DNA of 64,000 nucleotides from an uncultured Lachnospiraceae bacterium (GTDB lineage: Bacteria > Bacillota > Clostridia > Lachnospirales > Lachnospiraceae): assembly GCA_947629385.1 (NCBI GenBank), contig CANRDO010000002.1, positions 124,001 through 188,000 of the forward strand, read 5' to 3'. The translations under genes and the position numbers were made by a program. Below are positions 25,606 through 34,800 of this stretch, piece after piece. Position 1 is the stretch's first letter. Each line of letters opens with the position of its first letter. The notes below the pieces were generated by a model that saw only the letters and a program-made list of their open reading frames with translations, was not told the DNA's origin and searched no databases.

Positions 25606-26170
25606 AATTAAACGCGAGGATTATGTGTACTAGCGTTGTATTTCAGGCGAATAATTTGGCATACATAACTCCGGTGCCTTATCCCAATGATGATAAAAGC
25701 TATCTTCTAATATCGGCCGTTAACGGAGATCTTGCATACAATAGCACGTTAGTATATTCGGTGTCACGGATGGGAGCTGATTACGTCATCAATTTATCGG
25801 GAACGCTCACAAAAGCGATAAGGCTTAACTTATTTTGGGCGAAAGATTATTGAAACACTGGCTCAGAACCTATAACATATGGCATAATACTGTTGTCCGC
25901 CATATGCGCTCACGCCAGTATCGGATGTTATAAATAATCTGAGTATGTTGTTGTTAATAAAAGCATAACACGCTAGCCCATTATCGATCTCAAGTGAAAT
26001 GTTTGCAAATCGCGTAAAACCCGCACGCTTATCATATGCAATAACAAAGATAGGTACAATATATTGGTATCCGTCTTGCGGGAGAGTAACCAATATATTT
26101 GTTACCGCAGTCGGCATCGTACCTTGATGAACATACAGGTGAGACGCGTCAAGCTTACTCGCGTTTAATT
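25606..26170. other. Putative invertible segment of the tail fibre gene
   Basis: AATTAAACGCGAG occurs at 25606-25618 on the plus strand and at 26158-26170 on the minus strand, a perfect 13-bp inverted repeat. At both copies an open reading frame enters the segment in the same codon phase (TTA AAC GCG AG). One is the expressed fibre tip (minus strand, stop at 25863); the other is a silent tip (plus strand, stop at 25853). The stops face each other across 9 bp. Inversion between the repeats would swap tips exactly in frame, as in the Mu G segment. No recombinase gene is seen nearby. Confidence 0.7.
25608..25853 (+). CDS. Silent alternative C-terminal tip of the tail fibre
   Basis: The frame is open from the 13-bp repeat and encodes about 81 residues, rich in beta-strand patterns (NSTLVYSVSRMGADYVINLSGTL) and aromatic residues, ending FWAKDY. 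A stop codon lies just upstream of the repeat in this frame, and the internal ATG at 25623 has only a weak site, so independent expression is doubtful. It resembles a receptor-binding tip, not a complete gene. After inversion it would follow the INELNA segment of the fibre. Its AT-rich composition matches the expressed tip and differs from most of the fibre gene. Confidence 0.65.
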   Translation, partial: LNARIMCTSVVFQANNLAYITPVPYPNDDKSYLLISAVNGDLAYNSTLVYSVSRMGADYVINLSGTLTKAIRLNLFWAKDY

Positions 26171-29100
26171 CATTTATCGCCGCCACCAGACTACCCTTCG
26201 CCGTCGTCCCGAGAGACGCCAGCGTGCCGATCTGCGTCTGGATGTTGCTCGTCACGCCCGAGAGATACCCCAGCTGTGTGGCGGTCACAGCGCTCACGGC
26301 CACCTTGCCATTTGCGTCCGAGACGAGTGCACGGGAGGCGGTAAGGTTTGCTGATGCTATCGTGGTTGCCGCTCCGGTGATGCTAGTTTGAAGCGTAGCT
26401 CCGTTTTGATAAAAAAGCCCATTCAATTCAAGACGACCGTTTGAAATATTCAGCACTTCATTGTATTTATTGTTCATCCATTCTAATAACGTCAAAGTCG
26501 ATGTGCCCATTCTAGTGCAGAGTAGAACATCGCTGTATTTATAATTAGACGAACTGTGCTGCTGTATTCTAAGAATTGGGGCAAGTGAATGGGCTGATGT
26601 TGTGTAATTTTCATTAAACACCATATCAATCATTACTGCCTCTGGTTCCTTTGTCAGGTCCGTAGTCTCAAATGGTTTTAAACTGGCTAGGTTCATATCG
26701 ATAGTGTTTTTGAAAAGCAACGTACCTCTTTCCCCTGAAAATGTTGCTCCGACCAGTTTCGCACCCCGGATCGTTCCTGTTGCCGTGATATCCTGTGCAA
26801 ACAGATCCGTAACGTTTATCTTCTCCGCCGTGACTGCATTCGCCGCCAGCTTGTCTGTGGTAACACTGTTCGCCGCCAGCTGGTTCGCCGTTACACTCCC
26901 AGTGTATATCTTCCCTCCGTTGATGTATGTCTTGTCATTATTGTAACACCATGCAAGTATCGTTTCGTCGACCGCATCTGCCGTTGATTTCGCCGCCGTA
27001 GCTGTCGAGCTTGCGGCGTCAGCGGTACTCTTGGCGGCATTGGCGGTTGAGTTGGCTGTGTCTGCCGTACTTTTCGCCGTATTCGCGGTGCTGTTGGCCG
27101 TATTCGCGGTGCTGTTGGCCGCCGCCGCTGTACTATTGGCGGAATTCAGAGCCGCCGCCAGAACGGGTGTTGTGGTCGTCGTCGTGTTGTCGTCAAACGT
27201 CACGAGACTGCGCGTCCAGATGTATTTGCCCGATACCCAAGTCGGCTCCGCGGTCCCCCATGACCCTCCGGCCTGCGTGGTGCTGGACGTGGACAGGTAA
27301 TATTGAGGCACGACAGATTTCACGCCTTTTCCGGTGGCGCCCTGCGGTCCTGTCGGACCAGTCGCGCCCTGCGGTCCCGTTGGTCCCTGGGGACCCGTTG
27401 CACCTGTTGGACCAGTCGGACCTGCCGGACCAGTTGCGCCATCCTTGCCGTTGCTCCCGTTCGTCCCCTTATACGCCACGGAATACGCCGTTGTGCTCGT
27501 ACCGTTTGAGTAATTGACCACCGTTTTTGTCCACAAATAGTGCCCGAGCGCTATATTTGGTACACTTGTCCCCCACGAACCTGTCGGGGCAGTTGTGCCA
27601 CTTGTGCCCTCCTGATACGTGATGGATGTCGAGGTGATAGTCACGGATGTACCATCTTTACCAGCCGCTCCATCCTTGCCTGCGGCACCATCCTTACCCG
27701 CCGCGCCTGTCGCGCCAGTGTTACCATAGACCGCCAAGAGCGTCACCGTCGTTTTGTCGGCTACGCTCGTATCGGTGAAGTCGATAACTTCCTTTTGCCA
27801 GAGATATCTATTCGTTGGCGACATAGTTCCTATTACGGTGTTAAGCGACGTTCCCGTAACTGCCGTTGCCGCCGGAGTAGTTGCGGAGTTATTTGCGGCA
27901 TAGTAATAGGTGATGGAACTGATGCCATTGCCAGCCTTGCCTGCTGCACCTGTAGCGCCCGTTGCGCCGGTATCGCCTTTGTCACCCTTGTACTTGCTCC
28001 ACTGATACGCCGTCTTGTCCGCTGGGGCGCTCGCCGATGTGCCAGTATACACACCAATATAGATGGTAGCGGATGTCGGAGCCGCCACGAAGCCCGTTCC
28101 GTCCGAACTCGCTGAATAACGGATGTGGGTATAAGCGCTGGTTCCATCCTTGCCCGGGTCGCCTTTTTCGCCAGGGTCACCTTTTTCACCCGGGGCGCCC
28201 GGAGAACCATCTTTACCCGGAGCGCCATCTTTGCCCGGGGCACCATCCGCGCCCGTCTGCCCGATCGCGCCAGACAGGCAGGTGACCGCAGTCTCCCCCA
28301 CGCTTCCGTCGCTGTGGGTCGTGACGGTCTTCTGCCACATATACTTGCCGGATTCCCACGGCGGAGCAGTCGTGCTCCAGCCGGAAGTCGGAGGTACGGT
28401 CGGGGATTCGCTTGTGGCATACTGGACTTCGACTTTTGCTGTCGCTCCGTTGATCATGCCTTGCAGTGATTCATCCAGTTTTCCAACAATGATGGAGCCT
28501 GCCGCCAGCTTGTCGGCCGTGACCGCTCCCGCGGCGATGTTATCCGCCGTCACTGCACCTGCCGCCAAAATAGCCGTTGTGACAGAGCCTGCAGCCAGCT
28601 CGTCCGTGGTGATAGAGTTCGCCACGAGGTTATTCGCCATGATGCTTCGGGCGGCAATCTCGTTGCCGGTGATGCTGTTGGCGACAATCTTATCCGCAGT
28701 GATCGTCCGCTCGGTCAGAATCTCGCCATTGAGTGTATCGACACTTTTCGACTGCAAGGCACCCTCGATGTTGTTCAGTTCATATACCAGGCTCTTTTCC
28801 GAGCCCCGGATAATCAGCCGGTCTACCGACAGCGTGCCCGCGGTGATCTTGGTAGCGTCCAAATCGCCCGCCACTTTAAGGTTCGTGATCGCACCATCCG
28901 CAATCTGCGCAGACTGGACAACGCCGGTGCCGATCATGGCGGTCGTGATGCACCCGTCCTTGATGTTCGCGAGGTCGATCTGGGCGTAGTTGGACTCAAG
29001 ATAGTCCGTGGTGACCATGGTGGCTTTCAGCTCGTTGATGGTGGCTGTCTGCGCCTCAAAGTTCTGGGCTGTGGCGCTTGCAAACTCAGCCTGCGCGGCT

Positions 29101-30506
29101 GACAGGTTCCCGACAGTCGCATTGGTAGCGTTCAGGCTCTCAATGGTGGCATAGTTTGCCTCAAGGTAATCCGTCGTGACTGTTTTCGCCAGGACTTCCT
29201 CGATTAGCGCTGTCTGCGCGGACAGCTCGTCCGCGACGGTAGATTTAAACTCCGCATAGTCACCTTGGATACTATGTACCGTGGCCTCCGCCGCATTCAG
29301 GCGCTCGATATCAGCGTATTTCAGATCTGCCTGCTCTGCGCTCAGGTAGTTCGCGTTTATGGTTCCCACCAAGAGGCTCAGCGCGCCATACTGGCCGTTC
29401 AGCGTGGAGACACTGGTGTTCAGCCCCTGCACGGCCTGGCTCTCCGCGACGCCTTCCTCCCACTTGAGGATGTCGGACACATGGATCTTGCCGTCGCTTG
29501 TCATCGTATACCCGACGATCTCCGCGGCCGCCTGAAGCTTGTCCTGAAGCTCCTCAAATGTCAGCACCGTGTTCCCCAGCTCGCATGCGTTCTTCTCCGG
29601 CTCCTGCTCGTACTCGGTGATCTTGCGGATCCGCTGTTTCTCGCGTGTACCGGTGTCCTGGTCGATCAGCGTGACTGTATCGCCAAGATGGTATGACAGG
29701 ATCCCGTACTCCGGTTTCTGTGCCGCAAGGTCGATGATGTCCGCGGCATACTCAACGACAGGTTTCGACAGGTCGTCCAGTTTCTTCTCCGCGTCCTCCA
29801 TGAGCGCCTGCGCGTCAGTGTAGGAATCGTCCTGCCAGATCATCGTGCGGGTCTTGTCCGAATACTGGTGGTTCTCCAGGTAATTCAGCCCGCCATTGAC
29901 GCCCTCAATCGTCAGGCCGTCCGCGCCGATCGGAATGATGCGGGTGTAGAAGTCGTAGGACGTCTGCGTTTTCGACAGTTTCCGCAGGTTCAGACCTTTC
30001 AGGAAGTAGACACCCTTGTCCTCGCCGACCTCCTCGTAAAAAGAGACCGTCTTCGCCTTGGTGTCGAACACCGGCTCGCACATGAACGCCGTGCAGAGTT
30101 TCAGGATCCCCTGCCTGGCGTCAACCTGTCTCATGCCGGCGTTGCGCCGTTTGGTGACCGTACACTCGCCGACTGTCCAGCCGGTACCCGCCAAGAAAAG
30201 CCGCGCGGCTTCCTCGATGGTGGAATCAGTCACGGAGAACTCCTGAAAGGCATTCTGCTCCAGATCCTCCAGGTTCAGCACCGCGACGATATCTTGCCCC
30301 TCGGTCCGGGAGCCGGACACTTCTTTGACGACATACTCCGCATCTTTCGTCTGCACGTAATATTCGTTCCGGATATCGAACGTCCCCGCCAGATATATAA
30401 AAGAGAGCGTTGCATCGCCCGTGGCGGCCTCGCTCTCCTTCTTGCAATCCGAATACTTCAGAATGCGCCCTATGAAATTGTGATTCTTGTCATACAGCTT
30501 CAGCAT
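25863..30506 (-). CDS. Phage tail endopeptidase-like / collagen-like tail fibre protein
   Basis: 1547 residues from ATG 30506 (a GTG three codons earlier is possible; both have weak sites). Residues 1-370 match the Tal/prophage tail endopeptidase N-terminal type ([21 protein letters not shown]) that forms the tail-tip hub. About 380-550 is helical. About 550-690 holds repeated [16 protein letters not shown] motifs. Several collagen-like GXY stretches follow (about 745-785, 835-860, 925-950, 1015-1055), alternating with Trp-rich modules of the type GKYxWTKT. An Ala/Ser/Thr coiled coil leads to the tip. The final 100 residues lie inside the putative invertible segment. It contacts the host receptor. 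Confidence 0.88.
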   Translation of the reverse strand: MLKLYDKNHNFIGRILKYSDCKKESEAATGDATLSFIYLAGTFDIRNEYYVQTKDAEYVVKEVSGSRTEGQDIVAVLNLEDLEQNAFQEFSVTDSTIEEAARLFLAGTGWTVGECTVTKRRNAGMRQVDARQGILKLCTAFMCEPVFDTKAKTVSFYEEVGEDKGVYFLKGLNLRKLSKTQTSYDFYTRIIPIGADGLTIEGVNGGLNYLENHQYSDKTRTMIWQDDSYTDAQALMEDAEKKLDDLSKPVVEYAADIIDLAAQKPEYGILSYHLGDTVTLIDQDTGTREKQRIRKITEYEQEPEKNACELGNTVLTFEELQDKLQAAAEIVGYTMTSDGKIHVSDILKWEEGVAESQAVQGLNTSVSTLNGQYGALSLLVGTINANYLSAEQADLKYADIERLNAAEATVHSIQGDYAEFKSTVADELSAQTALIEEVLAKTVTTDYLEANYATIESLNATNATVGNLSAAQAEFASATAQNFEAQTATINELKATMVTTDYLESNYAQIDLANIKDGCITTAMIGTGVVQSAQIADGAITNLKVAGDLDATKITAGTLSVDRLIIRGSEKSLVYELNNIEGALQSKSVDTLNGEILTERTITADKIVANSITGNEIAARSIMANNLVANSITTDELAAGSVTTAILAAGAVTADNIAAGAVTADKLAAGSIIVGKLDESLQGMINGATAKVEVQYATSESPTVPPTSGWSTTAPPWESGKYMWQKTVTTHSDGSVGETAVTCLSGAIGQTGADGAPGKDGAPGKDGSPGAPGEKGDPGEKGDPGKDGTSAYTHIRYSASSDGTGFVAAPTSATIYIGVYTGTSASAPADKTAYQWSKYKGDKGDTGATGATGAAGKAGNGISSITYYYAANNSATTPAATAVTGTSLNTVIGTMSPTNRYLWQKEVIDFTDTSVADKTTVTLLAVYGNTGATGAAGKDGAAGKDGAAGKDGTSVTITSTSITYQEGTSGTTAPTGSWGTSVPNIALGHYLWTKTVVNYSNGTSTTAYSVAYKGTNGSNGKDGATGPAGPTGPTGATGPQGPTGPQGATGPTGPQGATGKGVKSVVPQYYLSTSSTTQAGGSWGTAEPTWVSGKYIWTRSLVTFDDNTTTTTTPVLAAALNSANSTAAAANSTANTANSTANTAKSTADTANSTANAAKSTADAASSTATAAKSTADAVDETILAWCYNNDKTYINGGKIYTGSVTANQLAANSVTTDKLAANAVTAEKINVTDLFAQDITATGTIRGAKLVGATFSGERGTLLFKNTIDMNLASLKPFETTDLTKEPEAVMIDMVFNENYTTSAHSLAPILRIQQHSSSNYKYSDVLLCTRMGTSTLTLLEWMNNKYNEVLNISNGRLELNGLFYQNGATLQTSITGAATTIASANLTASRALVSDANGKVAVSAVTATQLGYLSGVTSNIQTQIGTLASLGTTAKGSLVAAINELNASKLDASHLYVHQGTMPTAVTNILVTLPQDGYQYIVPIFVIAYDKRAGFTRFANISLEIDNGLACYAFINNNILRLFITSDTGVSAYGGQQYYAICYRF

Positions 30507-30527
30507 AAAAATCACCCGTAACTTTTT

Positions 30528-30610
30528 CAGGTCAGCGGCATGTTCTCAAATTTGCATGCCGGTAAATCTCAGGTCAGCGGCGCACCTCCGCATGGTACGT
30601 CGGTAAATCT
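30528..30610. repeat. Two tandem CAGGTCAGCGGC...CGGTAAATCT units
   Basis: Units of 42 and 41 bp (30528-30569 and 30570-30610) share both ends, CAGGTCAGCGGC and CGGTAAATCT. The interior of the first forms a GGCATG/CATGCC hairpin. Related single units occur at 31854-31880 and 38969-39000, each in a gap of the late operon. Confidence 0.7.
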
Positions 30611-30612
30611 TC

Positions 30613-31044
30613 TTACTGCTCCGTATCCTCGATCATGAACGACATCCCGATGATCTGCGCGACGTTCAGGACATTGTACCGTTCAGATGTCTCACAGGCG
30701 TCGATTGCCTCCGGACGCACGGTGCGGATGTCGATGTCTACTTCGGTTTCGAGGAGATCGGCGTATTCCTTTTTGAATGCCTCCTCATTCTCCGGGGACA
30801 TCTTGAACGACTCCGTTGTTCGGCCATCCACCACGCTCTTCACCATGACCGGCTCGCCGTTCTCGTCCTTGTCTGCGTATGTCCGGCAGAGCTCCAGCCT
30901 CTGCTTTTCGATGCGCTCCTCCTCGCGGCTGAGCTTCTCGAGGTTGTACGCAACCGCGTATTTCAGTTTGCCAGGGAATGTCATCGCCGCCAGCCCCGCC
31001 AATACGTTCGCATGCCTTTTTACATCATTCAGTGTCATCTTCAT
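30613..31044 (-). CDS. Phage protein between Dit and tail fibre (DUF1617-like)
   Basis: 143 residues, helical at the N-terminus (LAGLAAMTFPGKLKYAVAYNLEKLSREEERIEKQRLELC) and ending in a hydrophobic patch. The pattern resembles DUF1617 proteins, which are found in this position in Firmicutes siphophages, but the assignment is by eye. A role in tail assembly or regulation is inferred only from position. Confidence 0.6.
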   Translation of the reverse strand: MKMTLNDVKRHANVLAGLAAMTFPGKLKYAVAYNLEKLSREEERIEKQRLELCRTYADKDENGEPVMVKSVVDGRTTESFKMSPENEEAFKKEYADLLETEVDIDIRTVRPEAIDACETSERYNVLNVAQIIGMSFMIEDTEQ

Positions 31045-31097
31045 GTGTTATATCCTCCTCTTGGTTATATAAAATTGGACGGACATCCTGATCTGCC

Positions 31098-31817
31098 CTA
31101 CATATACCTTGGACGGAACCGCACCCGGATGTCCATCCGGTTGCTGTCCACTGTTATCTTGTTCTCTCCAGGCAGGAGCGCCGGGATCCCCCAGAACTCC
31201 ACACTCTCTTTAAGCTCCCCTTCCTGTGTCACCAGCCCGGTCTCGCCGTCGATGGTGACGGCCTTTCCGGTCTCCGCATCCCCAATCCGGACCGGCAGGT
31301 CTGCTCCCGTCACTGTATCCCGGCACAGCCCTGTCAGCACCACGAACGCCATACCGATCTGCGGCGTTACTTCCACAATCACCGGAGTCAGGATGTTGCC
31401 AGGGTTGTCCACCACGATCTCGGTCTGGCCGGAAAACTCAGAGACTACCTCCTCGCCGTACTCGTAGCAGTCGAACTCCAGCGTCAGCGCATGAAAGTGC
31501 TGCATGGCGGTCTCCTCGTGCTTGTGTCCGGTGAGCACTGCGTGATACTTATGCGGGAACCCGTCAAGCTCCAGATCCACCGGCTCCACCAGATGCGACA
31601 GGATCTCGCTCGCCCTTGCAAGGATCGCCTGCCGGCCACCGTCGGCCTTGATCAGTACCCGCACGGCCAGCGGCTTGAAGCCGATCTCGTTCCGTATCAT
31701 CACGGGCACGGGACTTCCCCTCGTCCACTCGCTGTCATTCTTCATCTCATGGAATCCCGGCGTGACGTTCCACTGCCGCGCGTCGGCTTCCGCGATATCC
31801 CAGTTGTTGATCTTCAT
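31098..31817 (-). CDS. Distal tail protein (Dit)
   Basis: 239 residues from ATG 31817, 8 nt after GGGAGGT; it follows the tape measure gene as Dit genes do. The N-terminal half (KINNWDIAEADARQWNVTPGFHEMKND) and the C-terminal beta-rich galectin-like half (ENKITVDSNRMDIRVRFRPRYM) fit the SPP1 gp19.1 Dit family. Dit forms a hexamer that connects the tail tube to the Tal hub and fibre. Confidence 0.78.
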   Translation of the reverse strand: MKINNWDIAEADARQWNVTPGFHEMKNDSEWTRGSPVPVMIRNEIGFKPLAVRVLIKADGGRQAILARASEILSHLVEPVDLELDGFPHKYHAVLTGHKHEETAMQHFHALTLEFDCYEYGEEVVSEFSGQTEIVVDNPGNILTPVIVEVTPQIGMAFVVLTGLCRDTVTGADLPVRIGDAETGKAVTIDGETGLVTQEGELKESVEFWGIPALLPGENKITVDSNRMDIRVRFRPRYM

Positions 31818-31853
31818 CGAAGCATACCTCCCATCTATCACCGCAGCGTCCCC

Positions 31854-31880
31854 GGATCAGCGGCATTTTGTCCCCCGGTT
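31854..31880. repeat. GGATCAGCGGC...CCGGTT unit between Dit and tape measure genes
   Basis: A 27-bp relative of the units at 30528-30610, with two substitutions in the conserved end. It spans the gap upstream of the Dit ribosome binding site and ends close to the tape measure stop codon. Confidence 0.45.
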
Positions 31881-31886
31881 CCGCCG

Positions 31887-34800
31887 TTACCGTAAAGTCC
31901 CACGGTTCCGCCGCCTCTGCACCGCAGCATTCGCCCGGCTCATCGGCTGCTGGAGGGCGCCCACCAGGGCACCGCTGTCCATGACGATCTGGCGCTCCTG
32001 CAGTTCCTGCATCTGCCCCATGATCGCCTGCATGCCGGACACCATCTGCTGCATCATCGACACAAGGTCTCTGTTATCCACGTTCACCACAGGAGCCGCC
32101 TGCATCCCGCTCTCCATCAGTCGGTTCAGCCTCGTGATCCCGCCATAGCTCAGCTCCGGGATCTGCGAGCGCATCTCATCCTGCCGCTTCTGCATGGCTT
32201 CCTGCGCTGCGGCAATGGCGTCCCTTGCCCTGGTGGATATGAATTTCGTCGGATCTGCCGCAAAATCATACAGATTTTCCGCGCCCTTTGGATTGATCAC
32301 CTTATCTCCGGCACGCATCGGCTGCAGGATGGCTTTGTCGGCGGTACGGACGACATACTCGGTCTTCGCATTCTCCAACATCCATGCCAGTTCGTCCTGC
32401 CAGACATTCCGGGCGCCGGACGCATATCCATTCTTGACCAGCGCTGCACGGATCTTCTTTTTCTCCTCTCCCGTCAGCGACTTGCTTACAGATACTCCAA
32501 GTAGCGCCGCAAGCTGCAGCATCTGTGGTTCATCAATCGCGTATCCGTAGTTTTTAACAATCCTCTGCCAAAGGGTTGAGTGCGACTCCTTCTCTTTTGA
32601 GGTAATGGTTTTGCTTCGCTTCTTCCCCTGTTTAATGACGGCCATGATTTCGTCTTTTGTTGGTGCCGACGTTGGTGCCGACGTTGATGCCGGCGCTGGT
32701 GTCGGCGCTGGCTGAGGTGCTGGCTGGGGCGTCGCCTGAGGTGCAGCCTGCTGTGATGCCGCCTGCTGCTTGGCCTGTGTCACGAGCGCTGTCACGTCCG
32801 TCATGCCCTTGCGGACAGCATCCACCAGAGAGGATACGATCTCTTCGCCGACGTCTTTCGCCTGTGTCACGAGGCTCTTGAGCCCGTCGGACAGCCCGGT
32901 GTTCAGCTTCGCAACCGCGTCGCGATAATCCTTATCAATCTTTGCCAGCTCTTCCTGTGCCGTCTTCCTGGCATCCGCAATCGAGTCCTGTGTCTCCTTG
33001 AGCAGGTTCTTGTTATCCTCCAGCGCCTGCTTATGCGCCAGGTTGTTTTTGTCCGCCCAGAGCTTCTGGTACTCCTCCAGCTGTTCCGCCGTCATCTGGT
33101 TCAGGCTCCAGAGGTTCGCCGCCGCATCCGGGCCCATCGCCGCAAGTTCGTCCATCAGCTCCTGCGTGACGCCCTTCCCGGCGAGCTCGTCCAGCTGCTG
33201 TTCCCAGAACTGCAGACCTTCCACTTGCGTCTTCAGGTTTGCCATGAGCTTGCCGGAATCCCAGCCTTCGGCGTCCCAGGCGTCGAACAGGCCCATAGAC
33301 GACCGGATCTCCTGCTCCCGGCTCTTCACCGCATCGTCATAGGCATCTTGCAAGTCCTTGATGCTCTTCGCGAGGTCATCGTCAATATCCTGTTTCTTCT
33401 CGGCGTAGTCCTCATCCAGCTCCGCCAGCTGGTCGTAGTACTCCTCGCGCGCATCAAAATATGCTTGGTCGGCCTCGATCCGGGCGTCCGTCCCTTCCTG
33501 GAACTGCTGCCGCGCAATGTCCCAGTATTCCATCTCGGCCTTCGCCGACACCTGGTTATATGTCTTGTACTGGCTCAGCATCTTGCTGTGCACGCTCTGC
33601 AGTGTCCGGATCCGCTCCTGCGCAGCTTCCTTCTCCGCCTCTGCCGCCTCCGCGGCGGCTTCCGCAGCCTCTCTCTGGGCTTCTGCGATACCGTCCTTCG
33701 CGCTGTTGATCTGTTTTTGCGCGTCATACCATGCCTGCGTGCCCTTCTTGAGCTGCGCCTGCACGGATGTCCAGTATTGCAGCTCCGCCTGCAGTGACCA
33801 GTCGTTCAGTGTTTGCATGTTGGAGAGGTACTTGTTGGCGGCACTGTAAATCTCCGAATAATATGCCTCCGCATCCTTCTTGACCGTCTTCTGGTTTTTC
33901 CCGCTGCCAGTCGTTTTCGTTCTGGAGACCCCAAAGTTAGCCTCTATCTTCTTCATTGCAGATGTCGCCGCACTGCCGGAAAGATCCGTTCCGGAGAAAG
34001 TCGCAGTTGCAAGCTTCTTGATGGCGTTATTGTATGCCGCTGTACCTTTCTTGACGTGCTGTAGCACCTGATCCCAGTAGTATTGCTCATCATCCAGCGA
34101 GACCTCGTGGCTCTTCTTGTACTTTGAGAGCCACGCTGTTGCCTTGGAATAGACCTGCGCAGACATCTTGGCGGCTTCGTTGCCGGCCAGGGAAGCCTTA
34201 TCGCTGATACCAAAGGCGGTTGACTCCGAGATATTCTGGCCGACTTGCTGCCGAAATTTTTTTGATGGTGAGTGGATATCCAGCTCCGCCTTCGCAGCTG
34301 CCAGGGTCCGTGCCGCCATATTCCGCGCCGCATTGATCGCGTCACTCGCACCGTAGCTGATACCAGACGCCACGGCTGCCGATATGTAATAGCCGGCGGT
34401 CTCAAAGGCGTTCCGATACGACATGACCGCATTCTGCGCCGCCGAAGCCAGCGCGCCTGCCGCCTGGGCTGCCTCCTGCTGGTGTGCCCGGAGCGCTTCT
34501 GTATACTTCCCTGCGGCTTCATCGCCGGCAACTTTCATTTTATCTATTTGTTCACGAACGCCCTGCACGGCAGCATCCCCGAGGGCAGTACCGGCCTCTC
34601 CGGACGTTTTCTCTTTGGATTTGATAGCTTCAGCATATGTATCGCCAAGCAATTCCGCATTTTGCTTGACCTCTTCCGTGCCCTCAGATATCGGCTGCAC
34701 AGCTGCCTGAACCATGCTTTCGCCCGCTGCGGTGATGTCGCCTTCTCCCTCGTTCATACCTGCGGCTACTGCAGCAGCGTAATCTTTTCCGGCTGTCGTG

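Noticed and set aside
25482..25611. Plus-strand frames upstream of the silent fibre tip as separate genes
   Set aside because: They have no ribosome binding site, poor composition and end at the crossover repeat; only the part from 25608 has coding character.
25606..26170. A diversity-generating retroelement acting on the fibre tip
   Set aside because: No reverse transcriptase, no template repeat and no adenine-biased variable repeat pair are visible; two unrelated tips in inverse orientation fit inversion better.
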